From an uncultured Bacteroidales bacterium (GTDB lineage Bacteria > Bacteroidota > Bacteroidia > Bacteroidales > UBA932), in NCBI GenBank assembly GCA_937890845.1, contig CALADR010000175.1, positions 1 to 9,320 on the forward strand: a DNA stretch of 9,320 nucleotides, in the 5' to 3' direction. The position numbers and the translations under genes are program-made. The number at the start of each line of letters is the position of its first letter. Positions within the stretch are counted from its first letter, which is position 1. A model generated the notes under the pieces. The model was not told the DNA's origin. It saw only the letters and a program-made list of their open reading frames with translations, and did not search any database. Of the stretch, positions 1 to 5,203 are shown piece by piece.

Positions 1-1
1 T

Positions 2-394
2 GAAAAGAATGTGCCTCAAATAAGATGGGTGGATGCCGAGATGGGGCAACTATCCGGCTCTGACGAACGCCCGCCGGTCGCATTCCCATGTGCGTTGGTG
101 GATCTGTCTTATACATCCTGTGAGACTCTCTCCGGAGGAGCGCAGAAAATAAAGGCTACTGTAAAGATCCGTATTGCTTTTGACTGGATTCCGCCCACAT
201 CCACAGGTGTTCCGGTTTCGCTCAGAGAAAAGGCATTTGGCTATCTTGATGTACTTGAATCAGTCAATAAAGCATTGCACTGGTGGGACGGAGGAAAATT
301 ATTCAATCCGATGAGACGAATAAGCTGCATGCCTGAGAGAAGCGGAAAGCGAAAGATTTATGTGATTACATATGAGACTGAATTCATTGACTAA
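2..394 (+). CDS. partial phage protein, possibly tail terminator/completion-like
   Basis: The reading frame is open to the left edge, so the N-terminus is probably missing; a GTG at 11 is a possible internal start but nothing supports it. About 130 residues are visible, with no signal peptide or membrane segment. The early part contains RPPVAFPCALVDLSY, followed by alternating strand-like segments (KIKATVKIRIAFDW) and an end reading KIYVITYETEFID. This compact alpha/beta look, with a hydrophobic FPCALVDL strand, resembles small tail-terminator or head-tail joining proteins of Mu-like phages of Bacteroidota. That is recall of a family pattern, not a search result. It is the only gene in the left half on the plus strand and presumably ends a rightward late operon. 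Its TAA overlaps the TAG of the opposing gene. Confidence 0.6.
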   Translation, partial: EKNVPQIRWVDAEMGQLSGSDERPPVAFPCALVDLSYTSCETLSGGAQKIKATVKIRIAFDWIPPTSTGVPVSLREKAFGYLDVLESVNKALHWWDGGKLFNPMRRISCMPERSGKRKIYVITYETEFID

Positions 395-738
395 CTCCAG
401 TCCCAGCCGGGAAACATCTCACGAAGGGATTTGGTCGTGGTTCTGTTCTGGGCAAGTTCACGGAAGTAGTCGTTACAGTTGATCAGGGCATTGGTGATAG
501 TCCTGTCTTCTACAAAGAACTCATTGTCTGCAAGTATTCTGATAGTGTCATCAAATCTTCTGCGCTTGAGTTCCGTCCAGTAGTAGTACCGCGCAGTCAT
601 AATCGTATTGCGGTAGGAAATCCGTTCTGTTCTGCTCTGAAATATCCTGTGATCAGGCTTGATACGAGGAATGCAGCGTCCCCTGGAAGGAGTGTTTTCT
701 ATCTCTACAGCCGGTGATATGTCTTCATAACTCTTCAT
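391..738 (-). CDS. hypothetical protein, possible HTH regulator
   Basis: This encodes 115 aa from the ATG at 738. The N-terminal 45 residues are basic and low in recognisable structure. The C-terminal part from about residue 47 (MTARYYYWTELKRRRFDD, then RILADNEFFVEDRTITNAL, ending FPGWDWS) looks like a conserved helical domain. The stretch LADNEFFVEDRTITNAL could be a helix-turn-helix. An internal ATG at 600 would give just this 69-aa domain and is a plausible alternative start. I have an impression of similar proteins in Bacteroidota mobile elements but no function. It lies beyond the early-operon hairpin, so it may be expressed separately; a middle or late activator in the Mor/C position is possible but unproven. 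A TATATTTG element at 743-750 is so close to ATG 738 that the message would be nearly leaderless. Confidence 0.7.
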   Translation of the reverse strand: MKSYEDISPAVEIENTPSRGRCIPRIKPDHRIFQSRTERISYRNTIMTARYYYWTELKRRRFDDTIRILADNEFFVEDRTITNALINCNDYFRELAQNRTTTKSLREMFPGWDWS

Positions 739-757
739 ATCGCAAATATACTAAATT

Positions 758-809
758 AATAAAGACGGGGTGCTTGAATTATTGGTTTTCAATGCATCCC
801 GTCTTTATT
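758..809. terminator. long hairpin, probable bidirectional terminator
   Basis: The arms at 758-773 and 794-809 are 16 nt each and pair throughout apart from one position. That position is a G-U wobble in plus-strand RNA and a C-A mismatch in minus-strand RNA. The loop is 20 nt. The outer stem is A/T-rich (AATAAAGAC/GTCTTTATT) and the inner part G/C-rich, and weak U-rich sequence follows on either side. It lies after the last gene of the leftward early operon. It would also stop rightward late transcripts that run antisense through 391-738; the wobble slightly favours that direction. Confidence 0.75.
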
Positions 810-822
810 AGTTCAATATAAT

Positions 823-1092
823 CTATTTCCCCGGCTGATAATAGTTCATCAGTGCCGATTCCATCACCTGCCTTAGCTCCGGCCTTTTTCTTATTAGCTT
901 TTCAAACAGCGGCTCCAGCTGATGGGCCGACCCGTTCACCGCCACCACCATTGTGCCGTCAACTACAGCCGTGGCCGTATGGACAATCCTCTTCTCCGGC
1001 TTCAGTACTTCATCATTATACCTTATCAGTGATGCCAGCTGGAGGGCGGCATCCTGTATCTCAGTCTCCTCAAGTTTTCTCATTTCACTCAT
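823..1092 (-). CDS. hypothetical early protein, 89 aa
   Basis: No family is recognised. The protein is 89 aa and soluble, with an N-terminal helical half (LEETEIQDAALQLASLIRYNDEV), a short strand-like middle (IVHTATAVVDGTMVVAVNG) and a helical C-terminus (LEPLFEKLIRKRPELRQVM). The ATG at 1092 is chosen because an unusually good Shine-Dalgarno, AGGAGGA, lies about 7 nt upstream and overlaps the stop codon of the DUF3164 gene, which suggests translational coupling. A second ATG three codons later is less well placed. It is the last gene before the 758-809 hairpin, and so probably the 3' end of the early operon. Confidence 0.75.
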   Translation of the reverse strand: MSEMRKLEETEIQDAALQLASLIRYNDEVLKPEKRIVHTATAVVDGTMVVAVNGSAHQLEPLFEKLIRKRPELRQVMESALMNYYQPGK

Positions 1093-1103
1093 ACCTGTTC
1101 CTC

Positions 1104-1769
1104 CTATGCTTCAGTCATTCCGAGTGGAATAGGATTCCACGCTCCGTTTTCATCCTTATACTCAGCCCTTATATAGGTCTTCGAGATTGCAGGGCTATAT
1201 GCCTCCTCAATAATCTTCACGCCCTCCAAGAACCTCTCATTACCGGTCTCATCAGCAATCTTCCTCAGCTGGATGATTCTCGAAGCCTTCAGAGTTCCTT
1301 TCTGATCCTTTGCCAGCAGCCTCATCACCATACCTACCAGAGCCTTACTCTTTTCGTCAGTAGCGAGGGATTCAATGTACTCCCTGATGATTGCGATACC
1401 TTCCTCAGCAGTGTCAAGGTAGCCGTCAGTGACATACACTCCTAAGACAATACGCTTGTCTCCGGCACTGTTGGTGAAAGTGTGTGACTGATTCTCCATA
1501 TCCTTTCCCTTTGACATCCTGAACATCTCCTGCTTCATCTCCAATATGGACTTGAAGTTCTCGATGACCTTTGCCTTTACCGACTTGATGTCCTGAGATA
1601 TCGACAGCAACTCTGGGATTGCATTCCCAATCTCCTCATCCACCATCTCCCTGTAAGTCTGTCTCATCTCCTTAGCCTTTTCAGCAGCCTCTTTCTTCTG
1701 CTGTTCTGCCTTGAACGCCCGGAACTGCTCCAGTTCCTCCTGCGTCATCTGTACTGTATTCGTTTCCAT
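1104..1769 (-). CDS. DUF3164 family protein (Mu-like early protein)
   Basis: This 221-aa protein starts with a charged, probably coiled-coil region (about residues 9-45, rich in E, Q and K). A helical segment follows to about 90, then a C-terminal domain from about 95 with HTFTNSAGDKRIVLGVYVTD, a central LLAKDQKGTLKASRIIQLRKI, and the signature SKTYIRAEYKDENGAWNPIP near the end. That order and the SKTYIR...G.W.PIPL ending match what I know of DUF3164, common in the early regions of Mu-like phages. Its molecular role is unknown; old labels such as sulfate transporter are unsupported, since there are no membrane segments. It starts 11 nt after the upstream membrane-protein gene, and its stop overlaps the ribosome binding site of the 89-aa gene. 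Confidence 0.88.
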   Translation of the reverse strand: METNTVQMTQEELEQFRAFKAEQQKKEAAEKAKEMRQTYREMVDEEIGNAIPELLSISQDIKSVKAKVIENFKSILEMKQEMFRMSKGKDMENQSHTFTNSAGDKRIVLGVYVTDGYLDTAEEGIAIIREYIESLATDEKSKALVGMVMRLLAKDQKGTLKASRIIQLRKIADETGNERFLEGVKIIEEAYSPAISKTYIRAEYKDENGAWNPIPLGMTEA

Positions 1770-1780
1770 TTCTTATGAGT

Positions 1781-1978
1781 TTATTTCTTCCTGTATTTGC
1801 GTAATGTCATTATCACTGCCACTGCAAAATAGACAACTGTCACTGCAATGGCGAGTATCAGCATTATCCACAACGGGCTTGTCACCCACCACCAGCTCCA
1901 GTCAATAGTTTTACAGAGCTTCAGTATCAGAAACACTATGAAGAGCAGCATAGGCAGCCCTATTCCTTCTATTTTCAT
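1781..1978 (-). CDS. small two-helix membrane protein (Fragile-X-F-like)
   Basis: This 65-aa protein has two hydrophobic segments, about residues 6-24 (IGLPMLLFIVFLILKLC) and 32-56 (a tryptophan-rich turn DWSWWWVTSPLW, then LILAIAVTVVYFAVAVIM). The tail is short and basic (RKYRKK). It is therefore an inner-membrane hairpin with the tail probably cytoplasmic. The LKLCKTIDWSWWWVTSPLW stretch resembles small proteins annotated as 'transmembrane Fragile-X-F protein' in Bacteroidota phages, a name that says nothing about function. The start is supported by AGGAGGT about 5 nt upstream of the ATG at 1978. A role at the membrane, such as superinfection exclusion or a lysis accessory, is only a guess. 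Confidence 0.8.
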   Translation of the reverse strand: MKIEGIGLPMLLFIVFLILKLCKTIDWSWWWVTSPLWIMLILAIAVTVVYFAVAVIMTLRKYRKK

Positions 1979-1999
1979 TTTTACCTCCTATTTTGTAGG

Positions 2000-2200
2000 T
2001 TAATCGGATATTGTCATCAGGTCTTTCAGCTTCTCTTCGAATGCCCTGTCTCTGGCTGCTTTTGTTTCGAACTTTTCAAGTGTCCGCCAGTCCGACCCCT
2101 GCTCGTTTGTCTTGATTTTGATTCTCGGCTGGGGGTAGTCATCTTTCCGGATAATCCGGAATCCCGCTGCCATTACCTTTGTCTGTGATGTTGCGTCCAT
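2000..2200 (-). CDS. hypothetical phage protein, 66 aa
   Basis: This is a basic, soluble 66-aa protein. The core AGFRIIRKDDYPQPRIKIK followed by WRTLEKFETKAARDRAFEE reads as a short beta sheet followed by a charged helix. It resembles a small hypothetical family I associate with Bacteroides-group phages, with no known function. The ATG at 2200 lies inside the end of the upstream 59-aa gene (28-nt overlap), with AGGGA about 5 nt before it, so the two are probably co-translated. A later methionine before AAGFRII is a possible alternative start. The next gene follows after 21 nt. Confidence 0.7.
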   Translation of the reverse strand: MDATSQTKVMAAGFRIIRKDDYPQPRIKIKTNEQGSDWRTLEKFETKAARDRAFEEKLKDLMTISD

Positions 2201-2352
2201 TGTTTATCCCTTTTTGCTATTGGTTTAAGATATTGTTTCTCTATTTCCTCCCAGGTCATTTCCGACAGATAACGCCTGCAGTCTATCGTTTTTTCAGCCT
2301 TCTTCTGTCCGATATCCTGTACACCGGTTATTGTTCCATTGATATACTCCAT
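2173..2352 (-). CDS. hypothetical protein, 59 aa
   Basis: This short gene is easy to miss: ATG at 2352, TAA at 2173, 59 aa. The predicted protein starts MEYINGTITGVQDIGQKKAE, continues with a helical WEEIEKQYLKPIAKRDK and ends QHHRQR. It is strongly basic and charged with no membrane segment. It fills what would otherwise be a 167-nt hole in a tightly packed operon, starts 15 nt after the upstream stop and overlaps the downstream start by 28 nt. These packing arguments, plus codon use that looks coding, are the support; no family is recognised. A small nucleic-acid-binding protein would fit the composition. Confidence 0.6.
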   Translation of the reverse strand: MEYINGTITGVQDIGQKKAEKTIDCRRYLSEMTWEEIEKQYLKPIAKRDKQWTQHHRQR

Positions 2353-2367
2353 AATTATGTATTTTGG

Positions 2368-2556
2368 TTAAGTGATATTATTTACTTCATGAATTATTAC
2401 CACTACTGCCTCATCCAAGGGAAGCTTCGAAAGTTCATCCATTGCAACCCTGTATCCTGCCAGGAAAGCCCGCCTTACCTCCAGTGGGGAGAAATCTTCT
2501 CCCAATAAATGCAGACGATTCATATAGTCATCTACCAATTCTTCCTTCGTTTTCAT
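2368..2556 (-). CDS. hypothetical protein, 62 aa, third of a small-gene tandem
   Basis: The frame extends upstream to 2631, but the ATG at 2556 is preferred. Its first residues (MKTKEELVDDY) match the starts of the two upstream genes (MKTEGQIKEW and MRTKKEIAQW), and the start lies inside a DNA repeat shared with the preceding junction. The protein is 62 aa. After the shared N-terminus it contains LGEDFSPLEVRRAFLAGYRVAMDEL and ends VVIIHEVNNIT. It does not carry the KWFENEN ending of its neighbours, so it shares only the start. It overlaps the end of the preceding gene by 29 nt. Function is unknown; FSPLEVRRAFLAGYRVAM resembles short helical segments common in phage hypothetical proteins. Confidence 0.65.
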   Translation of the reverse strand: MKTKEELVDDYMNRLHLLGEDFSPLEVRRAFLAGYRVAMDELSKLPLDEAVVVIIHEVNNIT

Positions 2557-2776
2557 TTTCAAACCATTTATTAAAGTCTTCCTCAATCTTGTCCCAATCG
2601 TATTTCTTAGGGTCAAGAAACATAACTGCATACCTCATTGTATCCTTGCCCAATAGCCCGCTCATTAGTTCTTTTTGAATATTTGCAGGAATTATACTCT
2701 CATGCAGATTCTTTTTCAGCTCATCATAATAAGGCTGATTCTCCAGCCATTCCTTAATTTGTCCTTCTGTTTTCAT
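2528..2776 (-). CDS. hypothetical protein, 82 aa, paralogue of the next gene upstream
   Basis: A TTG at 2782 could add two residues, but the ATG at 2776 is more credible. The protein is small, acidic-basic mixed and soluble: MKTEGQIKEWLENQPYYDEL at the N-terminus, a middle with GLLGKDTMRYAVMFLDP, and DWDKIEEDFNKWFENENEG at the end. Start (MKT...I..WL..Q) and end (W..IE...KWFENEN) match the upstream 81-aa protein, so the two probably arose by duplication. The gene starts inside the KWFENEN codons of its paralogue (23-nt overlap), and the next gene starts inside its own KWFENEN codons. Function is unknown. Confidence 0.7.
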   Translation of the reverse strand: MKTEGQIKEWLENQPYYDELKKNLHESIIPANIQKELMSGLLGKDTMRYAVMFLDPKKYDWDKIEEDFNKWFENENEGRIGR

Positions 2777-2789
2777 TTTCAAACCATTT
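2549..2789. repeat. 21-bp direct repeat at two gene junctions
   Basis: An identical 21-bp segment occurs at 2549-2569 and 2769-2789, 220 bp apart. On the minus strand each copy encodes KWFENEN of the ending gene in one frame and the ATGAAAAC start (MKT) of the next gene in another. It therefore marks the borders of a duplicated small-gene unit. Confidence 0.85.
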
Positions 2790-2999
2790 TACAAATTCAC
2801 AATGTCTGCTCGCCCAATAATTGACTCCTTCGATTGAACGTTCCCAGTCAAAAGCGGAAGTGATAGTTCGCCTCATAACGGCACCGTTGATAACTTCAAT
2901 TGCCGTTTCGTGATCGTGATAGGCAAGTGTCTGCAACATAAAACTTTTGCACCATTTCTGTTTCTTGAGCCATTGCGCAATCTCTTTTTTCGTCCTCAT
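2754..2999 (-). CDS. hypothetical protein, 81 aa, paralogue of the next gene downstream
   Basis: This 81-aa protein begins MRTKKEIAQWLKKQKWCKSF and ends DWERSIEGVNYWASRHCEF followed by VKWFENENRRTN. It is tryptophan-rich and helical, with no membrane segment and no motif I can name. The N-terminal I..WL..Q pattern and the KWFENEN ending recur in the 82-aa gene downstream, while the middles have diverged. The ATG at 2999 lies 11 nt after the GemA-like stop codon, in keeping with one transcript. The next gene starts within its last codons. A short helical adaptor or host-takeover protein would be plausible, but nothing visible points to a target. Confidence 0.7.
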   Translation of the reverse strand: MRTKKEIAQWLKKQKWCKSFMLQTLAYHDHETAIEVINGAVMRRTITSAFDWERSIEGVNYWASRHCEFVKWFENENRRTN

Positions 3000-3010
3000 A
3001 TCAATGCTTT

Positions 3011-3517
3011 TTACGATAAATACTTATTCTTCGATGAAGCCGGCAGCTGGATATATAGAGGTTTTTTCTCAACCGTCGGTTTCTCCGGTTCCGGACCCTT
3101 TTCCAAACTCTTCAGCCCGCCCTTGCGAATGATAGTCTCCAGCTTACTCACCAGAGCATTCAACTCATCGACTGACAGATCATAGAACTTCTTACCTGCT
3201 ATTTTCGGACTCAACACAAACTGATTGATACCCTCCCAGTTGTCAATGGTATTGATGCCGAGCCTGCCGATACGCAGCAGAGCAGCACTTCTTGCCCTCT
3301 TCAGAGCCAATTCCTGAGCCCTCCTTTCTCCAGGAGGGCCGTACTGGAGAGAATCGCACAATGCGATGAACTCATCCTGCCTCATCTGACTGACATGCGT
3401 AGTCCTGCCACCTGTGAACTGACTCACCAGCTCATCCTTGTCAGCCATTGGGTTCTGCTTCAGCAATGCATAAAACCTTGAATAATCATTCTTTTTCGGC
3501 TTCATAATAAAATTCAT
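3011..3517 (-). CDS. GemA/gp16-like early regulatory protein (probable)
   Basis: This is 168 aa from the ATG at 3517; an ATG at 3505 (MKPKKNDYSRFYALLK) is an alternative that shortens the overlap with the upstream ATPase from 32 to 20 nt. The N-terminal part has F-Y-A-L-L, a spacer, then LVSQFTGGRTTHVSQMRQDEF, which recalls the '.ALL...TG..S...L...E' pattern of the Mu gp16/GemA family (DUF1018). The second half, ALLRIGRLGINTIDNWEGIN followed by FYDLSVDELNALVSKLETII, also fits that family's C-terminal helices. A proline- and lysine-rich tail of about 30 residues follows. In Mu, GemA affects host gene expression and is encoded in the early region. The match is by eye, and a plain DNA-binding hypothetical is the alternative. 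Confidence 0.6.
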   Translation of the reverse strand: MNFIMKPKKNDYSRFYALLKQNPMADKDELVSQFTGGRTTHVSQMRQDEFIALCDSLQYGPPGERRAQELALKRARSAALLRIGRLGINTIDNWEGINQFVLSPKIAGKKFYDLSVDELNALVSKLETIIRKGGLKSLEKGPEPEKPTVEKKPLYIQLPASSKNKYLS

Positions 3518-4148
3518 TTTGTTCAGAATTTACCTTCTTGTTCCAATAATTCCAGGCTCCCTGCTTCCAGATAACGGCCTGTCCGGTAGATCCGATGAAT
3601 CTGCCGTTCGTAAACGCCACGTGACCTTCTACCCATATCTTTTCCATAGCGTCGTACTTGACTGCCTTGGCTGCTCTCCCGGATGGCTGCCTTCCGTCTG
3701 CGTGGGATACAAACACCAGCATCTTGTTCGGCAGATCCTGCTTGAACTTCAGATACTCCTTGTAGCCCATTCCCATATACTGGAAGGAGTCAATCACCAC
3801 GAAGTCAGCACTGCGGGGCTTTTTCAACTTCTCTACAAGGTCCTCCGCAGTGGCGTGGTCCAGCACCTGGAACCGGCTGCCGCAGGAATACATATCGAAG
3901 CGTTTGAGAGTATTCTGGAACGACAGTGAGTATCCTTCCTCTAATGACACATACAGCACCTTGCCGAACTTAGTCAGCTCCTTGCAGAAAGAGACCACCG
4001 CCGAGGACTTGCCGTTGCCGGAGTTGCCCCAGAACAGAACCACTCCGGAGCGGTCCATAGTCCCGATGCACTTGCCCCATTCTCCCTCGAAGGTGATGGT
4101 CTTGTGACGGATGTTCAGTATCTCTTTAGCTGTTAGCGAACGTGCCAT
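3486..4148 (-). CDS. RecA-type P-loop ATPase
   Basis: This 220-aa protein has a clear Walker A, GNSGNGKSS at residues 41-49, preceded by a strand (GVVLFW). A second strand follows (KVLYVSLEEG, 63-72), and Walker B is DFVVIDSFQYMG at 115-126. A strand LVFVSHADG (144-152) is followed by RAAKAVKYDAMEKIWV. The Walker B aspartate is followed by Ser rather than Glu. This layout and the late KYDA...V...G segment suggest the RecA/KaiC/DnaB side of P-loop ATPases rather than classical AAA+. It follows the MuB-like gene by 26 nt and overlaps the GemA-like gene. A role in phage DNA replication or helicase loading after transposition is inferred from position. It could also be a third transposition factor alongside MuA and MuB. 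Confidence 0.8.
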   Translation of the reverse strand: MARSLTAKEILNIRHKTITFEGEWGKCIGTMDRSGVVLFWGNSGNGKSSAVVSFCKELTKFGKVLYVSLEEGYSLSFQNTLKRFDMYSCGSRFQVLDHATAEDLVEKLKKPRSADFVVIDSFQYMGMGYKEYLKFKQDLPNKMLVFVSHADGRQPSGRAAKAVKYDAMEKIWVEGHVAFTNGRFIGSTGQAVIWKQGAWNYWNKKVNSEQNEFYYEAEKE

Positions 4149-4174
4149 TTGAACGGTGTTTAATCAGTGTTTTA

Positions 4175-5056
4175 TCAGTTTTCAAAACTCTCTTGAACGG
4201 CTTTTTTTCTCAATTCCTTGTGTATTGATTTCTTTACCCTGCGAAGATCGTTACCGCAACAGTGAGCTTCTTCCACGACTGTCTTTATCGCCTTTTTATC
4301 GGTCACTCCGTTGGCAATACAGATGCCCTCTACCTCAGAAGCACTCACCAGTTCAAGAGGGACGAACCTGCGACAGATGCGGCTCTCAAGCTCGTCATAT
4401 CCCTTGCGTCCACGGATTACTCCACGCCTCATTCTCTCTTCCATATAGTTCGTTGAGAGGAACACCATACCACACTTGTCTTCGAGTTCGTTATAAAGGG
4501 AAACATAGTAGTAGAGGACACTGTCAGCCAGTTTGTCACCTTCATCGAAAATCAACAGAGGACTATCCTTCTTCACCAGCTCACGGAAAATAGCTCTGAG
4601 AGTCTCTCTGACGGTCATTCCTGCTGTGCGGATGCCAATCTTCGAAGCCAGTTCTCCGACAAAATCAGCCTTGGTCATGTCACTGCTGCAGGTAAGCAGG
4701 TACACATTCCTGTGACTCCCGGCATAGAGAGATGCTGCGGTACTCTTTCCGATACCCGCGGGGCCGGTAATCCATACAACATCGCTATCCTCCTGGCTAA
4801 CCTCGAAATAAAGTTTAAGATTCCGCAGAGCCGATGTGTCATACAATTGCCACTCCTTGTTGCCCTCAATTTGAGACTGGATTTTCAGCCACATATCATC
4901 GCTGATAAGAGTCCATTTGCCATTGAGAATACTGCTGACTGTCGCAGCCGATACTCCCTTCAGAGAGTTGACAGCCTTGTTCTGTGACGGATAGCGACCT
5001 ACATAAGTTCTCAGGTTTTCGCTAATCTCCTGTTTTTGAGTGTCATTCAATTTCAT
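4175..5056 (-). CDS. MuB-like transposition target-DNA activator ATPase
   Basis: This 293-aa protein is close to phage Mu MuB (312 aa). The N-terminal 65 residues form a HTH-like domain (NKAVNSLKGVSAATVSSILN at 26-45). The AAA+ core has Walker A GPAGIGKST at 98-106, Walker B LLIFDEGDKL at 167-176, a sensor-1 strand VFLSTNY at 198-204 and a sensor-2-like NDLRRVKKSIHK near 269-280. MuB polymerises on DNA, delivers target DNA to MuA and stimulates strand transfer; those roles are known for Mu and inferred here. The ATG at 5056 lies 24 nt after the 3' end of a tRNA-like element in an A/T-rich gap with no Shine-Dalgarno. The next gene starts 26 nt downstream. Confidence 0.92.
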   Translation of the reverse strand: MKLNDTQKQEISENLRTYVGRYPSQNKAVNSLKGVSAATVSSILNGKWTLISDDMWLKIQSQIEGNKEWQLYDTSALRNLKLYFEVSQEDSDVVWITGPAGIGKSTAASLYAGSHRNVYLLTCSSDMTKADFVGELASKIGIRTAGMTVRETLRAIFRELVKKDSPLLIFDEGDKLADSVLYYYVSLYNELEDKCGMVFLSTNYMEERMRRGVIRGRKGYDELESRICRRFVPLELVSASEVEGICIANGVTDKKAIKTVVEEAHCCGNDLRRVKKSIHKELRKKAVQESFEN

Positions 5057-5080
5057 AATAATTCAGATTTTGGTTATTTG

Positions 5081-5172
5081 CTCGGCAGAGGGAGTCGAAC
5101 CCTCTTTGCCCGGATGTCGTACCTATTCCGACAAGATCGCATCCGCCGCTCTGACCGTTGAGCTATGCCGAT
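5081..5172 (-). tRNA. tRNA-like element before MuB gene, abnormal anticodon region
   Basis: Read on the minus strand, the acceptor strands ATCGGCA (5172-5166) and TGCCGAG (5087-5081) pair at six of seven positions, with an A-G mismatch at 1-72. TA at 8-9 is followed by a perfect D stem GCTC/GAGC with loop AACGGTCA carrying the conserved GG. The T arm is GAGGG-TTCGACT-CCCTC, fully paired. Between D and T arms are 43 nt where a class I tRNA has about 23. CGGATG/CATCCG or TGTCG/CGACA can pair there, but I find no 5-bp stem with a 7-nt loop and U33, so no amino acid can be assigned. A class II variable arm does not fit either. No 3' CCA is encoded. A diverged or repurposed tRNA is the best reading. 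Confidence 0.75.
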
Positions 5173-5199
5173 AGCCACCTTCCACCCTGCAGTGTGGCT
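5173..5199 (-). repeat. inverted repeat abutting the MuB-side tRNA-like element
   Basis: In minus-strand RNA the arms AGCCAC (5199-5194) and GTGGCT (5178-5173) are separated by 15 nt, with further pairing possible inside. The 3' arm ends exactly where the tRNA-like element begins, and the 5' arm is 4 nt from the MuA stop codon. It could cap the transposase message or present the tRNA-like 5' end for processing. Confidence 0.6.
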
Positions 5200-5203
5200 G
5201 TGA

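Noticed and set aside
743..750. TATATTTG as a firm promoter for the 115-aa gene
   Set aside because: It matches TAnnTTTG, but no upstream TTG/TTTG is found at the right distance and the start would fall at the ATG itself. It is kept only as a remark under that gene.
852..1445. 197-codon open frame on the plus strand
   Set aside because: It lies opposite the DUF3164 gene and the 89-aa gene, is Pro/Ser/Leu-rich in the manner of an antisense shadow, and has no start signal. The minus-strand genes have family support and operon spacing.
2179..2508. 109-codon plus-strand frame with hydrophobic, Phe/Tyr-rich product
   Set aside because: The composition is what the complement of A/T-rich coding sequence gives, and it opposes three closely packed minus-strand small genes.
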